Positions 1 to 6,874 of a DNA stretch of 27,958 nucleotides are shown here, piece by piece. The DNA comes from Flavobacteriales bacterium UBA6693 (GTDB lineage Bacteria > Bacteroidota > Bacteroidia > Flavobacteriales > Weeksellaceae): contig DKJL01000015.1 in NCBI GenBank assembly GCA_002454815.1, positions 1 to 27,958 of the forward strand. Reading direction: 5' to 3'. Every line of letters begins with the position of its first letter. Positions within the stretch are counted from its first letter, which is position 1. Made by a program: the position numbers and the translations under genes. Under the pieces are notes generated by a model. That model ran no database searches. It had not been told where the DNA came from and saw nothing but the letters and a program-made list of their open reading frames with translations.

Positions 1-2267
1 CCACAGCTGTGGAAACAGTTGACGAGATCAAGGCCAACTATAACATGGGATTAATTACTGATACAGAACGTTATAACCAGGTAATTGATGTTTGGACCAA
101 TACCAATGCGGGATTAACAGAAATGATTATGAGCAGAATGAAAACCGATCAAGGTGGGTTTAATTCAGTTTATATGATGCTGGACTCCGGAGCAAGGGGT
201 TCCAAAGAACAGATCCGTCAGCTTTCCGGAATGCGCGGTCTGATGGCTAAGCCGCAAAAAGCCGGTTCTACCGGAGCGGAGATTATCGAAAACCCGATTG
301 TGGCGAACTTTAAAGAGGGTCTTTCCATCCTCGAGTACTTTATCTCCACCCACGGTGCACGTAAAGGTCTGGCGGATACCGCACTGAAAACTGCCGATGC
401 TGGTTACCTTACAAGAAGATTGGTGGATGTGGCACAAGACGTTATCATTACTGAAAACGACTGTGGTACGCTGCGCGGCACAGAAGTTACTCCATTAAAG
501 AAAAACGACGAAATCGTTGAAAGACTTTCCGAAAGAATCTTAGGTAGAGTTTCTCTGCACAACGTTTATGATCCGGAAAGTGATGAGGTAATTCTCGAAG
601 CCGATCAACTTATTGACGAAGCGCTTGCAAGAAAGATCGAAGCTGCCGGTATCGATATCGTAGAAGTGCGCTCACCATTAACCTGCGAAGCGCCGAAAGG
701 GATCTGTGCTAAATGCTACGGTCGAAACCTGGCCACAGGAAAACCGATCCACATGGGTGAAGCAGTGGGCGTTATTGCCGCACAATCCATCGGGGAACCG
801 GGAACGCAGCTGACGCTGAGAACCTTCCACCAAGGGGGAACGGCCGGAAATATTTCGGAAAATCCATCTATCGTTGCACGTCGCGACGGTATCGTGGAAA
901 TGGATGAAATCCGTACCGTAACTTCCGAAAACGACGAAGGCAAAAAAGCAGAAATCGTAGTATCACGTTCAACGGAATTCCGTCTCGTAGCCGATAATGC
1001 TGCGCGCACGCCGCTGATGGTTGCCAATATTCCTTACGGTGCCGAACTTGCCGTAAAACCTGGTGACAAAGTAGAAAAAGGCGCGCTTATCTGTAAATGG
1101 GATCCATATAATGCCGTAATTATTGCAGAATCTGCGGGTAAGGTAGAGTATGAGGACATCGTACAGGGTATTTCCTTCCAACTGGAAATCGATGAGCAGA
1201 CCGGATTCGAGGAAAAAGTTATTTCTGAATCGCGTAACAAAAAAGCAGTCCCTACCCTAAAAGTAGTAGACGGCAAAGGCGTGGAGCAGAAAGCTTATAA
1301 CCTCCCGGTGGGTGCCCACATCATGGTAAACGACGGTGAGAAAATTAAGTCCGGTAAAGTCCTGATCAAGATCCCGAGAAAATCGGCGAAGTCAGGGGAT
1401 ATCACGGGTGGTCTTCCACGTGTGACGGAACTTTTCGAAGCGAGAAATCCTTCCAATCCGGCCGTGGTTACCGAGATCGACGGTGTAGTATCTTACGGGA
1501 AAATCAAACGTGGTAACCGCGAATTGATCGTAGAAGCAAAAACCGGCGAAATTTCCAAATATCTGGTAAAACTTTCCAACCAGATTCTGGTACAGGAAAA
1601 TGACTTTGTACGTGCAGGGTCACCACTTTCCGACGGATCCATCACACCGGATGATATCCTGAAAATTAAAGGCCCAACTGCTGTTCAGGAATATCTGGTG
1701 AATGAAATCCAGGAAGTTTACCGACTGCAAGGGGTGAAGATCGATGATAAGCATTTCGAAATCATTGTACGTCAGATGATGACTAAAGTCATGATCGTCG
1801 ATGGTGGAGATACGCAGTTCCTCGAAGGCGCACTGGAGCACAAGTACGACTTCCTGAAAGAGAACAACCGTGTGTTTGGACTAAAAGTAGTGGTAGAAGC
1901 CGGAGATTCGAAAGAATTCAAACCGGGACAGATGATTACCGCGCGCGAACTGAGAGACGAAAATTCTAAACTGAAACGTGAAGATCTCGCTCTGGTAGAA
2001 GTACGTGAAGCTTTGTCAGCTACGGCTACGCCGGTTCTTCAGGGAATCACGCGTGCGGCGCTACAGACCAAATCATTCATGTCGGCGGCCTCCTTCCAGG
2101 AAACAACCAAAGTACTGAACGAAGCGGCGGTTTCCGGAAAAGTAGATTATCTGACCGGTCTAAAAGAAAACGTAATCGTAGGACACAGAATTCCTGCCGG
2201 TACGGGTCTCAAAGACTATCAGAACATCATCGTCGGTTCCAAAAAAGAATTCGAAGACATTAACTAA
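1..2267 (+). CDS. rpoC: DNA-directed RNA polymerase subunit beta' (C-terminal part; 5' end outside the window)
   Basis: This is the C-terminal half (about 754 codons) of the largest catalytic subunit of RNA polymerase. The frame is open to the left edge, and the first possible start (GTG at 9) is internal, so the gene begins upstream. Counting from that GTG, the bridge-helix motif GARGSKEQIRQLSGMRGLMA is at residues 61-80. The trigger-loop region follows at about 100-145 (FISTHGARKGLADTALKT). The four cysteines of the second zinc site are C152, C226, C233 and C236, with the same spacing (74, 7, 3) as in E. coli beta'. The last helices (residues 660-750, ending near the GVITRAAL/TGLKEN-type region) are present and the stop is TAA. 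A DUF3467 gene follows 98 bases downstream on the same strand, as is usual in Bacteroidota. Identification is certain. Confidence 0.98.
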   Translation, partial: TAVETVDEIKANYNMGLITDTERYNQVIDVWTNTNAGLTEMIMSRMKTDQGGFNSVYMMLDSGARGSKEQIRQLSGMRGLMAKPQKAGSTGAEIIENPIVANFKEGLSILEYFISTHGARKGLADTALKTADAGYLTRRLVDVAQDVIITENDCGTLRGTEVTPLKKNDEIVERLSERILGRVSLHNVYDPESDEVILEADQLIDEALARKIEAAGIDIVEVRSPLTCEAPKGICAKCYGRNLATGKPIHMGEAVGVIAAQSIGEPGTQLTLRTFHQGGTAGNISENPSIVARRDGIVEMDEIRTVTSENDEGKKAEIVVSRSTEFRLVADNAARTPLMVANIPYGAELAVKPGDKVEKGALICKWDPYNAVIIAESAGKVEYEDIVQGISFQLEIDEQTGFEEKVISESRNKKAVPTLKVVDGKGVEQKAYNLPVGAHIMVNDGEKIKSGKVLIKIPRKSAKSGDITGGLPRVTELFEARNPSNPAVVTEIDGVVSYGKIKRGNRELIVEAKTGEISKYLVKLSNQILVQENDFVRAGSPLSDGSITPDDILKIKGPTAVQEYLVNEIQEVYRLQGVKIDDKHFEIIVRQMMTKVMIVDGGDTQFLEGALEHKYDFLKENNRVFGLKVVVEAGDSKEFKPGQMITARELRDENSKLKREDLALVEVREALSATATPVLQGITRAALQTKSFMSAASFQETTKVLNEAAVSGKVDYLTGLKENVIVGHRIPAGTGLKDYQNIIVGSKKEFEDIN

Positions 2268-2275
2268 GTAAGTAC

Positions 2276-2329
2276 AGATTTTAGATTACAGATTTTAAGT
2301 TTAGAAAATCTGTAGTCTAAAGTCTTTTT
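2276..2329 (+). terminator. long A/T hairpin with T-run after rpoC (possible intrinsic terminator or processing site)
   Basis: Bases 2276-2296 can pair with 2305-2325 in a 21-bp stem containing two G-U pairs, closed by an 8-base loop (aagtttag). Five T residues, 2325-2329, follow. The stem is A/T-rich, so strength is uncertain. It lies between rpoC and the DUF3467 gene and could attenuate read-through between them. Confidence 0.45.
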
Positions 2330-2357
2330 AAAATCTAAAATTTAAAATCTAAAATTT
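2330..2357. repeat. tandem 14-bp repeat (2 copies)
   Basis: The 14-mer aaaatctaaaattt occurs twice in tandem (2330-2343 and 2344-2357), directly after the long A/T hairpin and nine bases before the start of the DUF3467 gene. The same word in reverse is part of the hairpin arm. Confidence 0.75.
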
Positions 2358-2365
2358 AACTAGCA

Positions 2366-2677
2366 ATGGACAACAACCAAAACCAAAACAACGATCCCAA
2401 TAACATCAATATCCAACTGAACGAAATGGTAGCAGCAGGCGTATACTGTAACCTCGCTTTAGTAAACAATTCGCCGTCAGAATTCGTGCTGGATTTTATC
2501 CAGATGATGCCGGGCGTACAGCAGGCCAACGTAAGATCAAGAGTAATTCTTGCACCTTTACACGCTAAGAGAGTGTTGGCAGCATTGCAACAGAACATCG
2601 CAAACTACGAGCAGCAATTTGGTGAAATCAAAGAAGTTGAGCCATTTGTGATCGGACAGAACAACGTACAGGCTTAA
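2366..2677 (+). CDS. DUF3467 family protein
   Basis: A 103-residue small acidic cytosolic protein. It has a low-complexity N-terminus rich in Asn/Gln (MDNNQNQNNDPNN), then the conserved core with VYCNLALVNNSPSEFVLDFIQMMPGV at about 27-51 and SRVILAPLHAKRVLAALQQNI at about 58-78. This is the DUF3467 signature. The gene sits immediately after rpoC, an arrangement common in Bacteroidota. No biochemical function is established for the family. The position suggests shared transcription with, or a link to, RNA polymerase, but that is inference. The ATG at 2366 is the only sensible start. A clear terminator follows at 2701-2735. Confidence 0.9.
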   Translation: MDNNQNQNNDPNNINIQLNEMVAAGVYCNLALVNNSPSEFVLDFIQMMPGVQQANVRSRVILAPLHAKRVLAALQQNIANYEQQFGEIKEVEPFVIGQNNVQA

Positions 2678-2700
2678 TCACCACCGCGTTTTTTAATATT

Positions 2701-2735
2701 AATCCTGATTCATTTATTTGAGTCGGGATTTTTTT
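2701..2735 (+). terminator. intrinsic terminator of the rpoC-DUF3467 transcript
   Basis: Stem aatcctgattc (2701-2711) pairs with gagtcgggatt (2720-2730) including G-U pairs. The loop is 8 bases and is followed by a run of T at 2731-2735. It lies 24 bases after the DUF3467 stop codon. Confidence 0.85.
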
Positions 2736-2739
2736 ATTT

Positions 2740-2820
2740 GGGCGCCTTTTTCCGTCCTCCATTCCCGCTTTTTTGCTGCGCTGCGCTCCTCAAAAAGAGC
2801 TCCATTCAGGCCGGGGCGCA
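2740..2820. repeat. dispersed palindromic repeat, copy A
   Basis: Begins GGGCGCCTTTTTCCG and ends GTCGGGGCGCA-like (here GCCGGGGCGCA). The outer arms gcgcc and ggcgc pair. An inner arm CCCGCTTTTTTG pairs, with one bulge, with CAAAAAGAGCTCC around a short variable centre. Copy C at 19565 matches both arms with few changes; copy B at 4411 is more diverged. It starts five bases beyond the terminator of the DUF3467 gene. Confidence 0.8.
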
Positions 2821-2860
2821 CGATAGTTTTTTATAATTAAATGAGGGAAGAATGAACGAG

Positions 2861-3142
2861 CTACTTATTGTACTTTTCGACGCTCGCTTCGCTCGCGCCA
2901 CACTGAACCACTCCGAAAAATGTTCCGAAGTTTTTAATGTAAAATTCTTTTGTAACCTTCCGTATCAACTTCATAAGTTTTAAAACTGCCTTGAATGTAA
3001 CTTTACCACACTTCACATCGGCGCTCGCTTCGCTCGCGCCGCCATCCCCACATATCAAGCTGGTTTCGAGCTTACTAAAGTCATCAAACAATTCCCTAAG
3101 CTCCGACACAGCCAAGATCCAGGAAACACAGTTAAAATTCAA
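2861..3142 (-). CDS. doubtful small hypothetical ORF spanning repeats
   Basis: A 93-codon open frame with only a TTG start (3142) and no recognised domain. Its composition is protein-like in places (LRELFDDFSKLETSL near the N-terminus; FKAVLKLMKLIRKVTKEFYIKNF in the middle). However, both copies of the 19-base repeat fall inside it and translate to the same peptide, GASEAS. It begins just beyond the ribBA terminator, so a promoter of its own would be required, and I see none. It may be a decayed gene or repeat-derived sequence. Reported only because the rest of the interval lacks an explanation. Confidence 0.2.
   Translation of the reverse strand: MNFNCVSWILAVSELRELFDDFSKLETSLICGDGGASEASADVKCGKVTFKAVLKLMKLIRKVTKEFYIKNFGTFFGVVQCGASEASVEKYNK
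2881..2899. repeat. 19-bp repeat, copy 1
   Basis: cgctcgcttcgctcgcgcc, identical to 3022-3040, in the same orientation 141 bp apart. It is GC-rich within an A/T-rich background. Confidence 0.75.
3022..3040. repeat. 19-bp repeat, copy 2
   Basis: Identical to 2881-2899. Here the flanks (gg before, gcc after) extend it into a ggcgc...gcgcc inverted repeat that could form a small hairpin. Confidence 0.75.
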
Positions 3143-3171
3143 ACAAAAAATCCCGACTCGCGCCGGGATTT
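3143..3171 (-). terminator. intrinsic terminator of ribBA
   Basis: The 8-bp arms aaatcccg (3148-3155) and cgggattt (3164-3171) are perfectly complementary. Read on the - strand, the hairpin is followed by a run of T (the A run at 3145-3150). It lies 60 bases beyond the ribBA stop codon. Confidence 0.8.
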
Positions 3172-3230
3172 CTTCTCAACTTATGAACTTTTTAAAAACC
3201 TCATACGTTTGAAATTATAAAAGATTTTAA

Positions 3231-4352
3231 TTACAACTGCACCATCTCCGTCACCTCCACATCGTAACCCGCTACCAGCGGCTTGTGGTTCGGACTCTGC
3301 GTGATCACCCGAAACTTATTAATTCCTAAATTCTTCAGAATCTGCGTTCCGATACCGTAATCGCGGAAATTGGACGCTAATGTCGGACGTTTTTCCTGCC
3401 CGTCCTGGAAATCCAGAAACTGTTGTAATTTGCGCATCGTGTTTTCAGAATTCGACACATTATTTATGAATACCAGCGCGCCTTTACCTTCATCACTAAT
3501 CATACGGGTCACTTTTTCCAGCAAAGGTTTCTCGCCAGTTGCAAGTCGGTTCAGCACATCAAAATAGGAGTTTGAGGCCTGTACGCGCACCAACACCGGT
3601 TCATTTTCGCTCCATTTTCCTTTTGTCAGCGCAAAGTGGATCTGGTCCGTACTCGTTTCTTTAAAAGCAAAAAAATCAAACTCCCCGTAGAAAGTCTTTA
3701 CTTTTCGCTCTTCGATTCGTTCAATAAGATCACCTTTGCGAAGCTGATACTGAATCAGGTCTTCAATAGAAATCAATTTCAAATCGTGTTTCTTCGCAAG
3801 TTCATAAAGTTCCGGCAGACGCGCCATTGAGCCGTCCTCGTTCATGATTTCGCAGATCACGCCGCCTTCTTTCAGGCCGGCAAGTTTCGTAAGGTCGGTC
3901 GCCGCTTCCGTGTGGCCTGCGCGCTTCAGGACGCCGCCTTTCTTCGATCGCAGCGGAAATATATGACCAGGGCGCATAAAGTCTGTAGGTTTCGTTTTTT
4001 CATCCATCAGTGCCAGGATTGTTTTGCTGCGGTCGCTGGCCGAGATTCCCGTAGAAACTCCTTCGCCCAGCAGGTCCACCGACACGGTGAAAGCCGTCTC
4101 CTTCGGGTCGCTGCTGCGCGTCACCATAATGTCCAGGCCCAGTTCATCACAGCGTTTTTCCGGTAGCGGCGTACAGATCAGGCCACGCCCGTGGATCGTC
4201 ATAAAATTGATGATTTCCGGTGTCGTAAGTTCCGCGGCCGAAAGAAAATCGCCCTCATTTTCCCGGTTTTCGTCATCCACTACGATGATAATTTTACCGT
4301 TGCGAAGATCTTCAATGGCTTCAGGAATCGTATTTAACTTAATATCAGACAT
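3231..4352 (-). CDS. ribBA: 3,4-dihydroxy-2-butanone 4-phosphate synthase with a degenerate GTP cyclohydrolase II domain
   Basis: The N-terminal RibB domain (residues about 5-205 of 373) converts ribulose 5-phosphate to 3,4-dihydroxy-2-butanone 4-phosphate for riboflavin synthesis. Its motifs are DDENRENEGD (26-35), RPGHIFPLRSKKGGVLKRAGHTEA (127-150) and CEIMNEDGSMAR (167-178). The C-terminal RibA-like domain (about 215-373) keeps the end of the fold (DYGIGTQIL...LGINKFRVIT). It has no cysteine at all and lacks the EGRGIGL-type motif, so GTP cyclohydrolase II activity is unlikely. An in-frame ATG at 4394 was rejected as start: a strong -7 box (TATCTTTG) lies between it and the ATG at 4352, and the protein from 4352 begins MSDIKL, as expected for the family. 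A separate functional ribA is expected elsewhere in the genome. Confidence 0.93.
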   Translation of the reverse strand: MSDIKLNTIPEAIEDLRNGKIIIVVDDENRENEGDFLSAAELTTPEIINFMTIHGRGLICTPLPEKRCDELGLDIMVTRSSDPKETAFTVSVDLLGEGVSTGISASDRSKTILALMDEKTKPTDFMRPGHIFPLRSKKGGVLKRAGHTEAATDLTKLAGLKEGGVICEIMNEDGSMARLPELYELAKKHDLKLISIEDLIQYQLRKGDLIERIEERKVKTFYGEFDFFAFKETSTDQIHFALTKGKWSENEPVLVRVQASNSYFDVLNRLATGEKPLLEKVTRMISDEGKGALVFINNVSNSENTMRKLQQFLDFQDGQEKRPTLASNFRDYGIGTQILKNLGINKFRVITQSPNHKPLVAGYDVEVTEMVQL

Positions 4353-4370
4353 TTTTACTTTGGATTTTTG

Positions 4371-4401
4371 CAAAGATACTGAGATTTGCTGCATAAATCA
4401 A
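4371..4401 (-). promoter_or_regulatory. Bacteroidota-type promoter of ribBA
   Basis: On the - strand, TTG (4401-4399) is followed by exactly 20 bases and TATCTTTG (4378-4371), matching the TTG-N19/20-TAnnTTTG consensus. The predicted leader before the ATG at 4352 is about a dozen bases. The dispersed repeat copy B starts ten bases upstream. Confidence 0.75.
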
Positions 4402-4410
4402 TTCTTATTT

Positions 4411-4488
4411 GGGCGTCTGGATCCGTGCTCCGCTCCCGCTTCCCACGCCGTTACCGGCGCGGGAGAGCTCCGCTCAGCCCGGGACGCA
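4411..4488. repeat. dispersed palindromic repeat, copy B
   Basis: Starts GGGCGTC and ends GGGACGCA, so the outer stem is gcgtc/gacgc where copies A and C have gcgcc/ggcgc: a compensatory change. The inner arms CCCGCTTCCC and GGGAGAGCTCC replace the T-run and A-run of the other copies and remain complementary. The tip cgccg-ttac-cggcg is a perfect small hairpin. Confidence 0.75.
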
Positions 4489-4562
4489 GCATGTGCATCT
4501 CGTTCAGCAAGAAATGTAAAAAATACAAAGTCTTTCCCTCCCGAAGTTTTCAACTTTGACGT

Positions 4563-5573
4563 TTACTGATCGTTGCGGATTTTATCCGCAGTCTCCCGAA
4601 TGATCTCGTAAGAACGGATGCGCGCCGCCTGCTCATAAATGTGCGAGGTCACCATTATTTCGTCCACATGAAAGACAGTCTGAAAGTTCGTCATCTGCTG
4701 CTGGATGTTTTCCGGGCTGCCGATAAAACTGTACCGAAGCATTTTCAGCACATGTGCCTTTTCCATCGGGTTCCAGATTTCATCGATGTCTTCTACTGGC
4801 GGCGAGTAAGGTTTTCGGTCGTTGCGGATAATATTGACGAATGCCTGGTAAAGCGTTGTCGAATATTTTTTGGCCAGTTCGCCTGTTTCCGCTGCGATAC
4901 CATTAACGCAGGCGATGATATAAGGCTTCGGAAATTTCTCGCTTGGGCGGTAATTTTCGCGATAGATGGCAAACGCGGTCGGCATCATCTCGGGTGCGAA
5001 GTGTCCGGCAAACGCGTAGGGCAGGCCCATTTCGGCAGCCAGCCAGGCGCTGTCCGTGCTGCTTCCCAACACATAAATCGGAATATCGCAGCCTTCTCCC
5101 GGGATGGCGCGTACCGCACTGCCGGCATTTTCTACCGAGAAATATTGCTGCAACTCTTTGATCTGTTGAGGAAAATGTTGGTTAATATTATTCGGGTTCC
5201 GGCCCAGCGCTTTTGCCGTAAGGCCATCGGTTCCGGGCGCACGGCCGACACCGAGATCGATACGTTTGGGGAAAAGACTTTCTAAGGTGCCAAATTGCTC
5301 AGCGATAACCAGCGAGCTGTGATTCGGCAGCATCACGCCGCCCGAACCCACGCGAATAGTCTTTGTTCCGTTGGCAATAAAACCAATAAGAACAGATGTA
5401 GCGGAACTGGCAATACTAGCCATGTTATGATGTTCTGCCAGCCAAAAACGTTTGTAGCCAAGTTTTTCTGCCTCACGGGCTAATTGCAGGCTGTCCTGAA
5501 AAGTGTCGTGAATGGTTTTATGCTGTTTTACAGGAGCAAGGTCGAGTACGGAAAGTTCAAAAGGTTTAAACAT
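4563..5573 (-). CDS. luciferase-like (LLM class) flavin-dependent monooxygenase
   Basis: A 336-residue cytosolic TIM-barrel protein of the bacterial luciferase-like superfamily, members of which oxidise organic substrates with reduced FMN and O2. Seen: SVLDLAPV near the N-terminus, WLAEHHNMASIASSATSVLIGFIA (about 44-67), IRVGSGGVMLPNHSSLVIAEQFGTL (about 73-97) and RIDLGVGRAPGTDG (about 103-116). All are typical of the MsnO8/YhbW-type subgroup. Length is normal. The substrate cannot be told from the sequence. The ATG at 5573 gives the usual N-terminus (MFKPFELSVLDLAPV). It lies upstream of ribBA on the same strand, but 210 bp, a repeat and a separate ribBA promoter intervene, so they are probably separate units. 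A link through flavin supply is possible but unproven. Confidence 0.9.
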   Translation of the reverse strand: MFKPFELSVLDLAPVKQHKTIHDTFQDSLQLAREAEKLGYKRFWLAEHHNMASIASSATSVLIGFIANGTKTIRVGSGGVMLPNHSSLVIAEQFGTLESLFPKRIDLGVGRAPGTDGLTAKALGRNPNNINQHFPQQIKELQQYFSVENAGSAVRAIPGEGCDIPIYVLGSSTDSAWLAAEMGLPYAFAGHFAPEMMPTAFAIYRENYRPSEKFPKPYIIACVNGIAAETGELAKKYSTTLYQAFVNIIRNDRKPYSPPVEDIDEIWNPMEKAHVLKMLRYSFIGSPENIQQQMTNFQTVFHVDEIMVTSHIYEQAARIRSYEIIRETADKIRNDQ

Positions 5574-5732
5574 AAAAGCAAGGTTGGTTTAACATTAATA
5601 AGAGTATAGTCAGGGCAAACTTCAGTGCAAGAACAAAAATGCAAGATGTATTTAGAAAACAGCGACTTTCGCTGACGCTAAAACCCTGTGTATATGGTTT
5701 GCAATACTAAACTTCATTAAATTTACAAAAAA

Positions 5733-5763
5733 TTGCACGGACTTTGGAAAAGTTCTATATTTG
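5733..5763 (+). promoter_or_regulatory. Bacteroidota-type promoter of tRNA-Cys
   Basis: TTG at 5733-5735, a 20-base spacer, then TATATTTG at 5756-5763. This matches TTG-N20-TAnnTTTG and ends 11 bases before the mature tRNA. Confidence 0.8.
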
Positions 5764-5774
5764 CAAACTCAAAT

Positions 5775-5845
5775 GGTTCTTTGGCCGAGTGGCTAGGCAA
5801 TGGTCTGCAACACCATCTACAGCGGTTCGAATCCGCTAGGAACCT
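5775..5845 (+). tRNA. tRNA-Cys (anticodon GCA)
   Basis: A complete cloverleaf of 71 bases. The acceptor arms GGTTCTT and AGGAACC pair with one G-U. The D arm is GCCGAGTGGCTAGGC. The anticodon stem is ATGGT/ACCAT around CTGCAAC, which gives anticodon GCA. The T arm is AGCGG-TTCGAAT-CCGCT, and the discriminator base is T, as usual for tRNA-Cys. CCA is not encoded. It is a lone tRNA with its own promoter and terminator. Confidence 0.96.
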
Positions 5846-5846
5846 C

Positions 5847-5879
5847 AAAACCCACAATAACTGAATTGTGGGTTTTTTT
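5847..5879 (+). terminator. intrinsic terminator of tRNA-Cys
   Basis: Stem aaaacccacaat (5847-5858) pairs with attgtgggtttt (5865-5876) around a 6-base loop and is followed by a T run to 5879. It starts two bases after the tRNA. Confidence 0.88.
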
Positions 5880-5923
5880 GGCTCCAACAATATCTATAGA
5901 ACTTGCTCTGCAGCTTCGTACAA

Positions 5924-6772
5924 CTATTCGTTTACTCTTTCGTCGGCGGGCGTTATGATGTTCAGTTTTCTGGTTTTTAAATCAAAGACGTCCGTTTTGC
6001 TCATCACATGAAGCGTCAGATTTTCGATGGAAAGCGGCGCGCCTTCGGCAATATCCAGAAGGTTGCTGTTCATGATATGCCGGCCGTCAAGAATGATACA
6101 CATACCTGGGCCTACAGCTTCCATCTTATTTTGGTAAATCAGCAAAGCCGTATTTTCGTCAAGGCCGACGCCCAACACATTCGGATTTGTAACAACAATT
6201 TCAAATAATCTCCCGATCCGTCCGCGCGCAACAAAATGGGTGTCAAAAATAATATTGCTTATAAACCTAAGTCCCGTGGTGGTCGTCACTTCTCCTTTGT
6301 ACGCCGCATTGTCGCTGTTACCATTTACGATCATGCTTTCAGACGCCGCCGCCGCGCCAGCAGAAGTCCCAGCGTACATGAACTCATCTTTCTGCAGCCG
6401 CTCATGCAGCAGGTCATAAAACTTAGTACCACCGAGAATGGAGGTGATCCGAAGCTGTGTGCCGCCCGGAAAAAACACGGCATCTGCTTTCGCAAGTCGA
6501 TCCAGGTTGGCCGGCGCTTCCGCTTCATCGCGATGCTCAATCTTCATTACACCGGTATTTTCCGCACCCAGTTTCTTGAAAGCTTTTACATAATCGTTCC
6601 CGACTTCTTCCGGAAGTGTCGTAGCTGAAGTGATTATCTCGATCCGCGATTTTTTTTTGTGTTTACATTCTTCAAGAAACCGGGCCAGAATTGTATCGCT
6701 GCTGTCGTCAAACTTCTTATTGTCACTTCCTTTACTTTCTGCTCCACCGATAATTAACAACTTACCTTTCAT
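5924..6772 (-). CDS. cphB: cyanophycinase (peptidase family S51)
   Basis: A 282-residue serine exopeptidase that cleaves beta-Asp-Arg dipeptides from cyanophycin (multi-L-arginyl-poly-L-aspartate). The nucleophile elbow is GTSAGAAAAS, with Ser at residue 137. The conserved His is in DTHFVARGRIGRL (about 179), and the DENTA segment at about 205-209 holds the acidic member. FFPGGTQLR and the N-terminal GKLLIIGGAE also match the family. I place the start at the ATG at 6772. The longer frame begins with GTG at 6793 and would only add a Lys-rich leader. No signal peptide is seen, so it acts inside the cell. It is directly downstream of cphA on the same strand with a gap of about 100 bp, the standard pairing of polymer synthesis and degradation genes. 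Confidence 0.92.
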   Translation of the reverse strand: MKGKLLIIGGAESKGSDNKKFDDSSDTILARFLEECKHKKKSRIEIITSATTLPEEVGNDYVKAFKKLGAENTGVMKIEHRDEAEAPANLDRLAKADAVFFPGGTQLRITSILGGTKFYDLLHERLQKDEFMYAGTSAGAAAASESMIVNGNSDNAAYKGEVTTTTGLRFISNIIFDTHFVARGRIGRLFEIVVTNPNVLGVGLDENTALLIYQNKMEAVGPGMCIILDGRHIMNSNLLDIAEGAPLSIENLTLHVMSKTDVFDLKTRKLNIITPADERVNE

Positions 6773-6874
6773 TGTTTTCTGCTTTTTTTCCACTTAAATT
6801 TTTAGATGGATATTTTACAATTTCACTTCATGATAAAATGGTTTGACCTTTATTTTTTCTTAAAATTAATGCTG

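Larger units (their letters stand above)
2678..3230. other. intergenic region of 553 bp rich in repeats
   Basis: This stretch between the convergent DUF3467 and ribBA genes has no confident gene. It holds two terminators (2701-2735 and 3143-3171), one copy of the dispersed palindromic repeat (2740-2820), and two copies of the 19-mer cgctcgcttcgctcgcgcc (2881-2899 and 3022-3040). One doubtful reading frame runs along the - strand. Confidence 0.7.

Noticed and set aside
3231..4394. Start of ribBA at the upstream ATG (4394)
   Set aside because: The extra residues (MQQISVSLQKSKVK) would be encoded across the promoter -7 box, and the family N-terminus begins at the ATG at 4352.
4024..4569. 181-codon open frame on the + strand
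   Set aside because: Runs antisense to ribBA and through the palindromic repeat; low-complexity Ser/Arg content and no recognised domain.
4641..5285. 214-codon open frame on the + strand
   Set aside because: Antisense to the luciferase-like monooxygenase, which has clear family motifs.
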